Shown here: piece after piece, positions 52,562-61,915 of the stretch
Position numbering within the stretch: the stretch's first letter is position 1
Layout of the letters: the number at the start of each line of letters is the position of its first letter
Source: Verrucomicrobiota bacterium
Lineage (GTDB): Bacteria; Verrucomicrobiota; Verrucomicrobiia; Chthoniobacterales; Terrimicrobiaceae
Assembly: GCA_017305195.1 (NCBI GenBank)
Contig: JAFKMU010000052.1
Location: 32,572-96,571, forward strand
Length of the DNA stretch: 64,000 nt
Direction: 5' to 3'
Translations under genes and position numbers: made by a program
The notes under the pieces: generated by a model
Databases searched by the model: none
Told to the model about the DNA's origin: nothing
Seen by the model: the letters and a program-made list of their open reading frames with translations, nothing else

Positions 52562-53683
52562 TTAACGGCGACCCAGGTCCGCGAGATCCGGCCCGTTCCC
52601 CACGGCGCGGAGAGTCGACCCCATCACCCACTCGCCCGGGATGAGGATCTTGCGGGGCTGGCGGGGCAGGCCGAGTTCGTTGCGGCTCAGCGCGCCGATA
52701 AGGTGATCGACGGCGGAGGCGCCGATCTCGTCGTGCTTTTCATTAATGCCGCTCCATTCGGAGACGTCGGCCACGAGGTTCAGGTTCGCCAGGCCGATAT
52801 CCTTGGGCACGCTCAGGCCCAACTGCTCCACCCACTCGCGGATGACCGGGTTGATGCAAAGAATGGCTTCGGGCTTCTGCTGCTCCAGCCATGTATCGAA
52901 GGCCTGCGGACGCCCTTCCTTGAATCGCTCAAGGAACAGAATCGGTATGCGCTGATCCTCCGGCAGGGCGGCCTGCTCGGAAAGGTAGGCTCCCTGCGCC
53001 TGCCCGTTGGCCTCCGCGTCGATGTATCGACTGTAGACGAGACCGATGCGCCGGTAGCCAAGTTGCAGGAGGTTCTGGTAGGCCAGGCGCATGTTGAAAA
53101 ACAGGTCGCGATCCGCGATGGGAAAGCGCTGCGGATAGAACTGGGCGTGCAACCCATTGAGACCGGAGGGCTGCCGCAGGTGTCCGCTGCCGATGAGCGA
53201 AACGACGCAATGCTCCCACTCCGCCAGCAGGTATTGATGATTGAGCATGAGCGGCAGGATGATGCCGTAGATGCCCTGGACTTTGAGGAACTTCGAGACG
53301 CGGGAGACCTCGTCCTCGAAGCTGCTGTTGGCCGTGGAGAGGCTGATCTCCTCCAGGCGGTAGCCCATGTCGGCGCACCGCTGCCGGGCTCCCGCGAGGT
53401 AACCGCGCAGCCACGGAAATTCGTGCCACGAAGCAACATGCGGATAGTCGTTGAGCCAGCCCATGGCTGCCTGCATCGACGTCGGCCTGCTCGCGCGGGC
53501 CTGCGCCTGGTACATCGCGACCAGCGGGTTGGGACGGTACCCTTCCTGCCGGGCGATCTCCTGGATGCGATCCCTCGTGGACTTGGGAATCGTGGGGTGA
53601 TTTCTCAGTGCTCGCGAGACAGTGGCTTTATGGACGCCTGCCAATTTCGCAATGTGGTCGAGGGAAATTCTTTGAAGTTTCAC
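52562..53683 (-). CDS. LacI-family transcriptional regulator
   Basis: 373 residues. The N-terminal helix-turn-helix is LDHIAKLAGVHKATVSRALR with the hinge helix region PNPLVAMYQAQARA. The ligand-binding domain follows (about 65-350), a periplasmic-binding-protein-like fold with VCNPVI-like and LGYRRIGLVYSRYIDAEANG segments. The GTG start at 53683 puts the HTH at the usual distance from the N-terminus. No sugar utilisation genes are adjacent; the divergent gene 35 bases away encodes a Nudix-like protein. A palindrome in the gap is a likely operator. Confidence 0.88.
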   Translation of the reverse strand: MKLQRISLDHIAKLAGVHKATVSRALRNHPTIPKSTRDRIQEIARQEGYRPNPLVAMYQAQARASRPTSMQAAMGWLNDYPHVASWHEFPWLRGYLAGARQRCADMGYRLEEISLSTANSSFEDEVSRVSKFLKVQGIYGIILPLMLNHQYLLAEWEHCVVSLIGSGHLRQPSGLNGLHAQFYPQRFPIADRDLFFNMRLAYQNLLQLGYRRIGLVYSRYIDAEANGQAQGAYLSEQAALPEDQRIPILFLERFKEGRPQAFDTWLEQQKPEAILCINPVIREWVEQLGLSVPKDIGLANLNLVADVSEWSGINEKHDEIGASAVDHLIGALSRNELGLPRQPRKILIPGEWVMGSTLRAVGNGPDLADLGRR

Positions 53684-53686
53684 AGC

Positions 53687-53697
53687 GCAACAGTTGC
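53687..53697. promoter_or_regulatory. GCAAC-A-GTTGC palindrome in the LacI/Nudix gap
   Basis: The 11-base perfect palindrome lies in the 35 bases between two divergent starts, 3 bases upstream of the LacI GTG. It has the dyad form expected for a LacI-family operator, though with an odd centre rather than the common CG centre. Confidence 0.45.
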
Positions 53698-53718
53698 ACG
53701 GTGACCTATTTTTTTCCC

Positions 53719-54390
53719 ATGCGCAAGGTTTATCCGGAATCAACTTGGCGAGAACGTCATGCGCAGGCAGCATTCGCCGCCATGGCTACTCCCGAAGAGA
53801 ATGTATTGGTCGTTCCCCGCAGCCTTTTTGACGAGCTCGGCTCATTCCAAGGACTGCGCCGCCCGGCCGAACCCTATCTGGAAAAATTCCTCCTCAAGAA
53901 AAACAACTCCTTCCTGGCCCGATCGCTCGCGGAGAATGATCCGTCGTTCAAACAGATCATCCCCTACTGCGTCTTCACCCACGCCGGCCGCATCCTCCAT
54001 TATGTCCGAGGCTCAAAGTCCGGAGAGAAGCGCCTCGTCGCCAAGGGATCGATCGGCATCGGCGGTCACATCAACGATACGGACGAAAGCCTCTCGAGCT
54101 TTGACGAGTCGGCCTACCACATCGCGGTAAAGCGCGAGATCTCCGAGGAGCTGTCGCTCACCGGATCATTCAGCGAACGCACGGTGGCTCTGATCAATGA
54201 CGACAGCAACGAAGTGGGTGCGGTGCATCTCGGCGTCGTGCATATCGTGACGCTGGAGAGCGACCAGGTGAGCGCCGGAGAAAAAGCGATCGCCGAGCTC
54301 GGCTTCCTGACCATCGAGCAGCTCCGCGAGCGCCGGGAGAATCTCGAAACATGGTCGCAGATCGTCGTCGACGCCTGGGATACCCTTTAG
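53719..54390 (+). CDS. Nudix-like hydrolase domain protein
   Basis: 223 residues. The Nudix-like box is GSIGIGGHINDTDES ... SAYHIAVKREISEELSL, giving the REIxEEL helix of the GX5EX7REUXEEXGU motif, with an altered spacing before it. The N-terminal half (about 20-95: NVLVVPRSLFDELGSFQGLR) is also conserved in homologues annotated as phosphoesterases in Verrucomicrobia and Planctomycetes. It may hydrolyse a nucleoside diphosphate derivative. ATG 53719 is used; a GTG at 53701 is possible. It diverges from the LacI gene across 35 bases. Confidence 0.7.
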   Translation: MRKVYPESTWRERHAQAAFAAMATPEENVLVVPRSLFDELGSFQGLRRPAEPYLEKFLLKKNNSFLARSLAENDPSFKQIIPYCVFTHAGRILHYVRGSKSGEKRLVAKGSIGIGGHINDTDESLSSFDESAYHIAVKREISEELSLTGSFSERTVALINDDSNEVGAVHLGVVHIVTLESDQVSAGEKAIAELGFLTIEQLRERRENLETWSQIVVDAWDTL

Positions 54391-54465
54391 GCTTCGACAC
54401 ATTTCGTTAAGATATTCTGCGACTTTTGCGGGTGCGGAGGGTTCATCCCCTCAACAGCTAATATT

Positions 54466-54966
54466 ATGAAACGCACCCTGCTAACCCTCGTAGCCACAGG
54501 CGCGCTCGCAGGAGCCGCCATGGTGATCGCAGCCGATAATTCCGACCAGGACTCACCTCCGCCCCCGCCGAAGCTCGAAAAAGGAGATCGGCCGGGCGGT
54601 CCTGGCGGCCCCGGCGGCAAAGGCCCCCGCGACTTCCGCGGACATGATGGAGACCGCGGCCCCGGAGGCTTCGGCGACCGCGAAGGCGGGCCCGGATTCC
54701 GTCTCGCCGGAGCGCTGGATCTGACCAAGGAACAGCGCGAAAAGCTCAAGACCATCCTCGATGGTCAGAAGGAAAAGATCAAAGCCATCCGTGAGGAAGC
54801 CCGCCAGAAGATGGATGCCGTGATGGCCGATGTGGAATCGCAACTCCGCCCCACCCTTACCACCGAGCAGCAAAAGGTCCTCGACGACCTTAAGGCTCTG
54901 GAGAAATCCCGCGAAGCGTTGAAAGACAAACAGCAGGATCAAAAGCCGGCCGCCAAACCGGAATAA
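54466..54966 (+). CDS. Spy/CpxP-like exported helical protein
   Basis: 166 residues. A signal peptide (1-23) is followed by a Gly/Pro/Asp/Arg-rich disordered stretch (about 25-80, many GGPGGPGG-like runs) and a helical C-terminus. The motif ALDLTKEQREKLKTILDGQK together with PTLTTEQQKVLDDLKALEKS matches the paired LTxxQ motifs of Spy/CpxP-type periplasmic chaperones. In other bacteria such proteins sense or buffer envelope stress. No cpxAR-like genes are adjacent. A terminator follows. Confidence 0.75.
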   Translation: MKRTLLTLVATGALAGAAMVIAADNSDQDSPPPPPKLEKGDRPGGPGGPGGKGPRDFRGHDGDRGPGGFGDREGGPGFRLAGALDLTKEQREKLKTILDGQKEKIKAIREEARQKMDAVMADVESQLRPTLTTEQQKVLDDLKALEKSREALKDKQQDQKPAAKPE

Positions 54967-54982
54967 CTATTAACAAAGGAAC

Positions 54983-55028
54983 ATCCGGCGTCCGGTCGCA
55001 GGTGCGACTGCCGCCGGATTTCTTTTGT
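54983..55028 (+). terminator. terminator after the Spy-like gene
   Basis: ATCCGGCG pairs with CGCCGGAT, with an inner GTCGCA/TGCGAC pairing, and TTTCTTTTG follows. Confidence 0.8.
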
Positions 55029-55130
55029 ATCGACCGATCCCAAGGGACTTTCCAAGCCGACAACGCAGCTGCGTCAGGCTCAACACGCCCTCCGTGCATC
55101 CCGGCCAGGCAGGATCGTTTGCGAAAAACC

Positions 55131-55433
55131 CTAATGGGCAGGAACCGCAAGGAGACGAAAGTGGACATGCCCCACGCCGCCCTCCTCACACCAGCGGGCA
55201 CCCTGGACCTCCCATCGCCGACGTGATGGCAGGTATATGAACCCGGCATGCGGCACGCCCTCCCGCCGCATCTCACCCTCGGGCCAGAACACGCCCCTCG
55301 CCCGCTCGGGCTCGAGCACGACTGATCCCGTCCCGATGACACTGACATCCCTCCCGCCCATGGCGGCATGAGTCACGCGTGACTTAAGGTCTTCCGGAAG
55401 CTGCTCCGGGTGGTGATAATGGTCGTCGTTCAT
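55131..55433 (-). CDS. possible small protein (100 aa), unknown
   Basis: An open frame in the 550-base gap between the Spy-like gene and lysC. Third codon positions are mostly G or C, as in neighbouring genes, and the sequence is not a shadow of another gene. The protein starts MNDDHYHHPEQLPEDLKSRV and has mixed alpha/beta composition with many Arg/Gly/Glu; no family or motif is recognised. The rest of the gap (55029-55130 and 55434-55518) shows no gene; a GCGCCG/CGGCGC inverted repeat lies near 55479-55496. Confidence 0.4.
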   Translation of the reverse strand: MNDDHYHHPEQLPEDLKSRVTHAAMGGRDVSVIGTGSVVLEPERARGVFWPEGEMRREGVPHAGFIYLPSRRRWEVQGARWCEEGGVGHVHFRLLAVPAH

Positions 55434-55518
55434 TTCCGAAAGATAACCGGAATTCCCAACGCATCAACCGGCCCGGGCCGCGCCGGATAAACGGCGCAAC
55501 CCGAAAGCAAAAAACTAA

Positions 55519-56736
<1,218 letters not shown>

Positions 56737-56743
56737 GGCAAAA

Positions 56744-57811
56744 TCAGGACTGCGCGAGGACGCTGCGGACAGTGTCGAGGTCGGCCTCGGCTTCGATCGG
56801 GTGGTAATCACCCGTGGTCAGCGCGGTATCCGGGTCTTTCAACCCGTGGCCCGTGACGGTGAGCACGATCGAGGACGCATTGAGCGGAGCGCCGGTTTCG
56901 AGGAGTTTGAAAAGGCCTGCTACCGAGGCGGCGCTGGCAGGTTCAACAAAGATGCCCTCGTTCTTGGCCAGCCAGCTCTGGGCGGCGAGGATCTCCTCGT
57001 CGGTGGCGATATTGATGCTGCCACCGCTTTGCGTGACGGCATTGCTCGCGCCTTCCCAACTGGCAGGGTTGCCGATGCGAATGGCGGTAGCCACCGTATT
57101 CGGCTGGTCGACGACCTTGTTATAGAAAATCGGAGCCGATCCGGCGGCCTGGAATCCCACCATGCGCGGCAGACGGGTGGAGCGCCTGGCCTCGGCAAAT
57201 TCGCGATAGCCCTTCCAGTACGCCGTGATGTTGCCCGCGTTGCCGACCGGCAAGATGTGCATGTCGGGAGCATCACCGAGTTCCTCGATGATCTCGAAGG
57301 AACCGGTCTTTTGCCCCTCGATGCGGTGCGGGTTGATCGAGTTGACGATGGCGATGCCATTCTCGCCGCCGAGTTCGCGCACGAGGCGGAGAGCGTCATC
57401 GAAGTTGCCCTTGATCGCGATGACCTTGGCTCCGTAGAGGTAGGCCTGCACGAGCTTGCCGGAGGCGATCTTGCCCGCCGGGAGGATGACCGCGCATTGG
57501 ATGCCCGCCCGAGCGGCATACGCAGCGGCGGCAGCCGACGTATTGCCGGTGGAGGCGCAGATCACTGTCTGGGCTCCCTCCTCAACGGCCTTGGATATGG
57601 CGACAGTCATGCCGCGATCCTTGAAGGAACCGGTCGGGTTGAGGCCCTCGTACTTGATGTAAACCTCGGCCCCGGCCTTTTCACTGAGGCGTGGCGAGTG
57701 AATGAGCGGAGTCGATCCTTCGTTCAGCGAGATGACGGGAGTGGCATCGCTGACGGGCAGGTATTCACGGTAGCGGCTGATGACGCCGCGGTCATGGAGA
57801 GGAGCTGGCAT
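56744..57811 (-). CDS. thrC: threonine synthase
   Basis: PLP enzyme converting O-phosphohomoserine to threonine. 355 residues, the short form. The Schiff-base Lys is in [37 protein letters not shown] and [20 protein letters not shown] bind the cofactor phosphate and substrate. It starts at the base after the stop of hom on the same strand (57812), so the two genes abut, and lysC follows after seven bases. The cluster makes threonine from aspartate together with an aspartate-semialdehyde dehydrogenase encoded elsewhere. Confidence 0.95.
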   Translation of the reverse strand: MPAPLHDRGVISRYREYLPVSDATPVISLNEGSTPLIHSPRLSEKAGAEVYIKYEGLNPTGSFKDRGMTVAISKAVEEGAQTVICASTGNTSAAAAAYAARAGIQCAVILPAGKIASGKLVQAYLYGAKVIAIKGNFDDALRLVRELGGENGIAIVNSINPHRIEGQKTGSFEIIEELGDAPDMHILPVGNAGNITAYWKGYREFAEARRSTRLPRMVGFQAAGSAPIFYNKVVDQPNTVATAIRIGNPASWEGASNAVTQSGGSINIATDEEILAAQSWLAKNEGIFVEPASAASVAGLFKLLETGAPLNASSIVLTVTGHGLKDPDTALTTGDYHPIEAEADLDTVRSVLAQS

Positions 57812-59107
57812 TTAGGAGAAGGATTCGACGTGCAGGAGCACGGGTTGGTCACGGACGCAGTCCAATCCCGCGATGCGCTCGACTGCCTTGCGCATCGCTC
57901 CGAAGGAAGCGTCGTGAATCATCAACACCAGCGGCACGGAGTCGCCCTCCTGGCCCTCGGGTTGAATGACGGAAAGAATGCCGATACCTGCCTCGCCCAG
58001 CGCCCCGGCGATGGCGGCGAGCACGCCCGGCTGGTCGTTGACCGCCAGGCGCAGGTAGTAGCGGGAGATGGAATCGTCGACCGGCTGGCACCTGCCATAC
58101 AGATCGTGCGAGGTGAAACCGTAGCAGAAACGCGGGCTCTCGATGGAGGCAGCGGCCTCGGCCAGATCGGAGATGACGGAGCTTGAAGTCGGGTCCTGGC
58201 CTGCGCCACGCCCGTAAAACAGAGAGTCGCCCGCGATATCGCCCTTCACTGCCACGGCGTTGAAGACTCCGTTAACCGAAGCCAGTACGTGGCTCTTGGG
58301 AATGAGCGTCGGGCAGACCCGCACCTCGATCGCGTTTTCCGGACCAGCCTGAATGGTCGCGAGCAGCTTGAGGCGGTAGCCGAGTTCATCAGCAAAACGA
58401 ATGTCCGCCGCCGTCACCTGGTCGATGCCGGAAACGAAAATCTGGCTGGGATCGAGCCAGAAACCATAAGCGAGAGAGGCCAGAATGAGCGCCTTGTGCG
58501 CGGCGTCCCAGCCATTGATATCGAGTGTGGGGTCGGCCTCGGCGTACCCGAGCTGCTTGGCCTCCTCCAGGGCCGGGGCGAAATCCATCCCCGTATCCGT
58601 CATGCGGGTGAGGATGTAGTTGCTCGTGCCATTCAGGATGCCGTGAATGCTGAGGATGCGATTCCCCACATACGACTCGCGGACGACCTTGATGATCGGG
58701 ATGCCGCCCGCCACCGCCGCCTCGTAAAAGACGGGGACGCGATGCTCGCGGGCGAGGTGAAAAATCTCCTGCCCATGCTCGGCGAGCAGGGCCTTGTTGC
58801 CGGTGACGACGATCTTGCCGGCACGAATCGCCTTGCGGACGAACTCCAGCGGAATCTCGATGCCGCCCATCAGCTCGACCACGATACGAATCGAAGGATC
58901 GGTCAGCAGGTCGTCGAGGTTGGTCGTAAACAACGCCTCAGGGGCATCCACGGATCGCGGCTTGGAGAGATCGCGCACGGCGACCTTCCGCACCTCGAAC
59001 CGGGCACCCATGCGCTGCGAAATCAAATCGCCGTTGGCCGCGAGGTTCTTGTAAACCCCGGCTCCAACCGTCCCAAATCCCGCCAAACCGATTCCAATAG
59101 GCTCCAT
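57812..59107 (-). CDS. hom: homoserine dehydrogenase
   Basis: NAD(P)H reduction of aspartate semialdehyde to homoserine. 431 residues. The Rossmann motif is GIGLAGFGTVGAGVYKNLA; VVELMGGIEIPLEFVRKAI and VTGNKALLAEHGQEIFHLA follow. The catalytic Lys/Asp region is NYILTRMTDTGMDFAPALEE followed by AKQLGYAEADPTLDINGWDA. A C-terminal ACT domain (about 350-431: YYLRLAVNDQPGVLAAIAGA) suggests feedback by threonine. ATG 59107 is chosen over a TTG nine bases upstream. A promoter with a short leader lies just upstream. First gene of hom-thrC-lysC. Confidence 0.95.
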   Translation of the reverse strand: MEPIGIGLAGFGTVGAGVYKNLAANGDLISQRMGARFEVRKVAVRDLSKPRSVDAPEALFTTNLDDLLTDPSIRIVVELMGGIEIPLEFVRKAIRAGKIVVTGNKALLAEHGQEIFHLAREHRVPVFYEAAVAGGIPIIKVVRESYVGNRILSIHGILNGTSNYILTRMTDTGMDFAPALEEAKQLGYAEADPTLDINGWDAAHKALILASLAYGFWLDPSQIFVSGIDQVTAADIRFADELGYRLKLLATIQAGPENAIEVRVCPTLIPKSHVLASVNGVFNAVAVKGDIAGDSLFYGRGAGQDPTSSSVISDLAEAAASIESPRFCYGFTSHDLYGRCQPVDDSISRYYLRLAVNDQPGVLAAIAGALGEAGIGILSVIQPEGQEGDSVPLVLMIHDASFGAMRKAVERIAGLDCVRDQPVLLHVESFS

Positions 59108-59124
59108 CGTACGCAAAGCCAGCC

Positions 59125-59153
59125 AGTATTGGCAGACTCGAGGAATTTGCCAA
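59125..59153 (-). promoter_or_regulatory. sigma-70-like promoter for hom-thrC-lysC
   Basis: Read on the minus strand, TTGGCA (-35), a 17-base spacer and AATACT (-10) end 17 bases before the hom ATG. Transcription would start within about 10 bases of the start codon. Confidence 0.45.
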
Positions 59154-59184
59154 AACCAAATTTTTCGAACGGATCGCCCTGCGT

Positions 59185-59847
59185 CTAGAAACCGGGGTTC
59201 GGAGGCCCTCCGACCGGGGCATAAACTGCGGCACTCGCTCCCGGGACTGGTCGCTGCACGACCGTGCCCGACATGTCGTAACTCCGCACGGGCGTTGCGT
59301 CGACAAAGGTGACCACGCCCACCCCGCCCTTGTCATCCGCCAGCGCAATATACTGAACCAGACGATCTTGCTTCGGGAAGTTCCACTCCCCGTTAAACTT
59401 CGCATATTTGGGCTGAAGATCGCCCATCTCGGTCTGAAGCGGGACATTTGGCCCGGTCTGGGTCGGAGGACCGAACTTCTTGATCATGTAATCCCGCAAG
59501 CCATCCCAACCTCCAGCCGTAGTCAGGCTGTTCACCCCAGGCCCCTTGAAATACCGCAGTTCCAGCTTCACCAGCTTGCCATCGACAAAATAGGCAATCG
59601 CCCGGGTGATGTACGGGTTGGGATTCTCGATCTCGTAAACATTCCGGCCCGGCCGACCAAAAGGCATCTTCTGGGCTTGGGGAAACAGCTTTTTAATTGC
59701 CTTCTCGTTTTCGCCGATCTTCAGGCCGTTCAGGTTGACTTCGCGAACGAATTGCTCTCCTGCCTGATGAGACCCGGGCTGCACAGTCTCACACCCCGTC
59801 AGGGCAAGACAGAGTGCGAGGAACGAAAGCGCGGTGAAATGCTTCAT
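59185..59847 (-). CDS. lipoprotein of unknown function
   Basis: 220 residues. The signal ends in lipobox LTGC, with lipidation at Cys19. The mature part (about 35-185) is alpha/beta with strands such as NVYEIENPNPYITRAIAYFV and KLVKLELRYFKGPGVNSL. It ends in a low-complexity Pro/Ala/Val/Gly tail (VQRPVPGASAAVYAPVGGPP). A short segment EKAIKKLFPQAQKMPF at the start resembles SmpA/OmlA-like folds loosely, but I do not assign a family. It follows queH on the same strand, 41 bases later. Confidence 0.65.
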   Translation of the reverse strand: MKHFTALSFLALCLALTGCETVQPGSHQAGEQFVREVNLNGLKIGENEKAIKKLFPQAQKMPFGRPGRNVYEIENPNPYITRAIAYFVDGKLVKLELRYFKGPGVNSLTTAGGWDGLRDYMIKKFGPPTQTGPNVPLQTEMGDLQPKYAKFNGEWNFPKQDRLVQYIALADDKGGVGVVTFVDATPVRSYDMSGTVVQRPVPGASAAVYAPVGGPPNPGF

Positions 59848-59888
59848 GCGCCGCAGGCCTTATCAAATCGAGTGGCTGAGGGCAATGC

Positions 59889-60587
59889 TCAGGCTGCGGA
59901 CTGGCTGTCAGTTGCGGGTTCCGGCCCGTAATACTTCTCTCCGATGACAATCTTGGGCCGCCCCTGGGCGACGCGCCACTTGTTGGAGTCGCGGAGGGAG
60001 TAAATGCATCCGCAATACTCCTGCATGTAGAATCGCTCTTCCTTGGAAATCTCCAGCATGCGCTGGGAACCGCCTTGCTTGCGCCAGTTATAAGTCCAGT
60101 AGGTCACCCCTGGGTACTTGGCCGCAGCGCGCTCCCCGCTTTCATTGACCTGCTCCATGCTCTTCCATCGGGAAATGCCGAGGCAGCTCGTAATGACCGG
60201 AAATCCATTCTCGTAGGCGTACAGGGCCGTGCGCTCAAACCGCATGTCAAAACACATCGTACACCGAGCCCCTTTCTCGGGCTCCCACTCCATGCCCTTG
60301 GCTCGCTCGAACCAGTCATCAACGTCGTAGTCGGCATCGATGAAGGGAATGCCGTTCTTCTCGGCAAAGCGGATATTCTCCTCCTTGCGCAGATCATACT
60401 CCTCCCGGGGATGGATGTTCGGGTTGTAGAAATAGATCGTGTAGTTGATGCCCGAGGCCTTGATCGCCTCCATCACCTCGCCGGAACACGGCGCGCAACA
60501 GGAATGCAGCAGCACCTTGTCGGCCTCTCCCGGCAGGCTGAGATGCGGTCGTTTGAAATTACTGCGGTCGAGTGGGTTCTGGCTCAT
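59889..60587 (-). CDS. queH: epoxyqueuosine reductase QueH
   Basis: Last step of queuosine synthesis in tRNA, reducing epoxyqueuosine (the non-homologous alternative to QueG). 232 residues. The cysteine motifs are [31 protein letters not shown] (with RCTMC) and the late [13 protein letters not shown], which together bind the metal/iron-sulfur centre. The [20 protein letters not shown] stretch is also conserved. Other queuosine genes are not in the window. Its start is 12 bases downstream of the stop of the preceding lipoprotein gene. Confidence 0.92.
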   Translation of the reverse strand: MSQNPLDRSNFKRPHLSLPGEADKVLLHSCCAPCSGEVMEAIKASGINYTIYFYNPNIHPREEYDLRKEENIRFAEKNGIPFIDADYDVDDWFERAKGMEWEPEKGARCTMCFDMRFERTALYAYENGFPVITSCLGISRWKSMEQVNESGERAAAKYPGVTYWTYNWRKQGGSQRMLEISKEERFYMQEYCGCIYSLRDSNKWRVAQGRPKIVIGEKYYGPEPATDSQSAA

Positions 60588-60599
60588 GGGACTAAGGCT

Positions 60600-61094
60600 C
60601 TATTTTTTCAGCACGATCATCTCCGCGTCAATCGCGGTGATTGTACTCGTGTAGGGCTGGAGATAGCCCGGCTGATACACCGGGACGAAATTCGTGTACG
60701 TATAGGACTTCCCGTTCTTGCAATACGTACCCGTCACCGGGACGTAGTTGAACTGCGGCGGCACCTGGTAAAAGGCCGTCTGAGTGTTGCTGCTGACGTC
60801 CTTGAGCACCACGGCATCGGCCCCATGGATCTGGGCATTGTAAATCATGCTCTTGCGCATGAAATTCCACCCATTGTAGCTCTGAAAGGCCAGCCGCCCG
60901 ATCGTGACATATCCTTCCCGGGGCGGTTTTCCCACGATCGGGATGAAAGCATCCGGGGGTTTGGGCGGATAGGTCTTCATCGTGTACGGGATGTAGTACT
61001 GCTCGGTGGATTTCACCGAGGCACACCCGGAGAGGAAGCCCAGCAGCGCGAGGGCCAGGGCGACCGAGAACCCGGTTGAAAAGCGGGCTGCCAT
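60600..61094 (-). CDS. lipoprotein with Tyr/Pro-rich sequence
   Basis: 164 residues. The signal ends in the lipobox LSGC (Cys24). The mature protein is rich in Tyr, Pro, Thr and Val (YYIPYTMKTYPPKPPDAFIP, YVPVTGTYCKNGKSYTYTNF). A central block, EGYVTIGRLAFQSYNGWNFM followed by AQIHGADAVVLKDVSS, resembles the 'GADAVV' strand of small surface lipoproteins that share a YbjQ/DUF-like fold; the family is not certain. A perfect TATAAT lies seven bases upstream of the ATG, so its mRNA may be leaderless. It precedes queH. Confidence 0.65.
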   Translation of the reverse strand: MAARFSTGFSVALALALLGFLSGCASVKSTEQYYIPYTMKTYPPKPPDAFIPIVGKPPREGYVTIGRLAFQSYNGWNFMRKSMIYNAQIHGADAVVLKDVSSNTQTAFYQVPPQFNYVPVTGTYCKNGKSYTYTNFVPVYQPGYLQPYTSTITAIDAEMIVLKK

Positions 61095-61101
61095 GGTGTT
61101 T

Positions 61102-61131
61102 ATTATACGCAACTGGAGACATCCATGAAAA
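61102..61131 (-). promoter_or_regulatory. promoter with consensus -10 just before the lipoprotein ATG
   Basis: On the minus strand: TTTTCA (-35), an 18-base spacer and TATAAT (-10), then seven bases to the ATG at 61094. The -35 overlaps the start codon of the divergent gene. Confidence 0.55.
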
Positions 61132-61484
61132 CGAAATCGGCGATTCTCGGGATTCTGACGCTCGCAGCAGCCACAGCTACCAGCTGGGCCGGCGGCCCTC
61201 AATTCGCGATTTCGATCAATACCGGCCCCGTCTGTCGACCCGCGCCGGTCTGTGCTCCGGTGCCTATCGTCTGCCGCCCGGTCAGAACCTACTACGCCTG
61301 CCCCGCCCCGGCATTTTATGCCTGGGGCCCGTCAGTCGTCGTCGTCTCCCAGCCCGGCAACACGGGATTTTCCACCGTCACGAATTACACCCCGGCCACT
61401 CAACCCGTCTACCGAGTGCCGCCGCCGGTGATTCAAACCCAGCCCGTCACGGTTTATCCGACGAGCTTCGGGTGGCGGCGCTGA
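61125..61484 (+). CDS. exported Pro/Tyr/Val-rich small protein
   Basis: 119 residues. A signal peptide (1-22, cleaved after SWA) is followed by a Cys/Pro/Val-rich part (CRPAPVCAPVPIVCRPVRTY) with four cysteines, then a Thr/Pro/Val low-complexity C-terminus. This composition is common among verrucomicrobial secreted proteins with no known function. It diverges from the lipoprotein gene across 30 bases. A strong terminator follows. Confidence 0.65.
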   Translation: MKTKSAILGILTLAAATATSWAGGPQFAISINTGPVCRPAPVCAPVPIVCRPVRTYYACPAPAFYAWGPSVVVVSQPGNTGFSTVTNYTPATQPVYRVPPPVIQTQPVTVYPTSFGWRR

Positions 61485-61499
61485 CTTCCCCCGAGTAGA

Positions 61500-61539
61500 A
61501 GCGGTCTCGTCGGTACGTTCGACGGGGCCGCTCTTTTTT
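61500..61539 (+). terminator. terminator after the exported small protein
   Basis: AGCGG/CCGCT plus an inner TCGTCG/CGACGG form a long stem with a GTACGTT-type loop, followed by TTTTTT. Confidence 0.85.
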
Positions 61540-61561
61540 GCGTCTCAGCCGCAACATCGCG

Positions 61562-61590
61562 TTGACAATCGCCCGTAAACACAGGATTCT
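61562..61590 (+). promoter_or_regulatory. sigma-70-like promoter for tRNA-His
   Basis: A perfect TTGACA (-35) with a 17-base spacer and GATTCT (-10) lies 36 bases upstream of the tRNA 5' end. Confidence 0.6.
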
Positions 61591-61625
61591 GCCCAACCCA
61601 TCGCCTCACGGCGCTGGTTCGCAAT

Positions 61626-61701
61626 GGTGGCCGTAGCTCAATGGTAGAGCTCCAGATTGTGGTTCTGGCTGTTGCGGGTTCGAGTCCCGTCGGTCACCCC
61701 A
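61626..61701 (+). tRNA. tRNA-His (anticodon GTG)
   Basis: The acceptor stem GTGGCCG pairs with CGGTCAC (one G-U pair). The extra 5' G (G-1) needed for histidine identity is encoded at 61626 and faces discriminator C73; CCA is encoded. The D arm is GCTC...GAGC, the anticodon loop TTGTGGT carries GTG, and the T arm GCGGGTTCGAGTCCCGT is complete. A run of six T residues follows at 61704. The gene lies at the boundary between core genes and an island-like segment, as integrated elements often do. Confidence 0.95.
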
Positions 61702-61731
61702 CCTTTTTTAGTGGCGAAATCGCCAGAAAAC

Positions 61732-61760
61732 CCTGATAAATACAGGCTCCGCGAGCCTTC
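61732..61760 (+). repeat. post-tRNA element, copy 1
   Basis: Begins CCTGATAAATACAGGCTC and contains the stem AGGCTC/GAGCCT. It starts 30 bases after the CCA end of tRNA-His. Confidence 0.7.
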
Positions 61761-61862
61761 AGGGGTGAAAATCCGAAAGTGCAGAAAAGGGCAGTTTTGG
61801 CGGAAAATTTGTCCTGCTTTGTCCTGCAAGAACGGATGCGGATTCCGTTCTGTCGGGGCGTA

Positions 61863-61885
61863 TTCGAACCCTGTATCGCGCACCA
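61863..61885 (+). other. tRNA 3'-end-like remnant
   Basis: TTCGAAC, then CCTGT, then ATCGCGC followed by ACCA, is the order of a T loop, T-stem 3' strand, acceptor 3' strand and discriminator-CCA of a tRNA. No matching 5' half is present, so only the 3' end exists. This is what an attachment-site duplication leaves. Confidence 0.5.
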
Positions 61886-61915
61886 TTTTTATTACCCCTC
61901 TTTTCGCCCGCAAAT

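Noticed and set aside
54890..55369. Second minus-strand frame in the gap before lysC
   Set aside because: It covers the Spy-gene terminator and the end of that gene; Cys/Arg/Ser-rich with no motif. The overlapping 100-codon frame is the better candidate.
61638..61913. Minus-strand frame ending in a DGTRTRNSQNHNLELYH-like stretch
   Set aside because: This is the familiar false protein produced by translating the reverse strand of a tRNA; here tRNA-His and the tRNA-like remnant.
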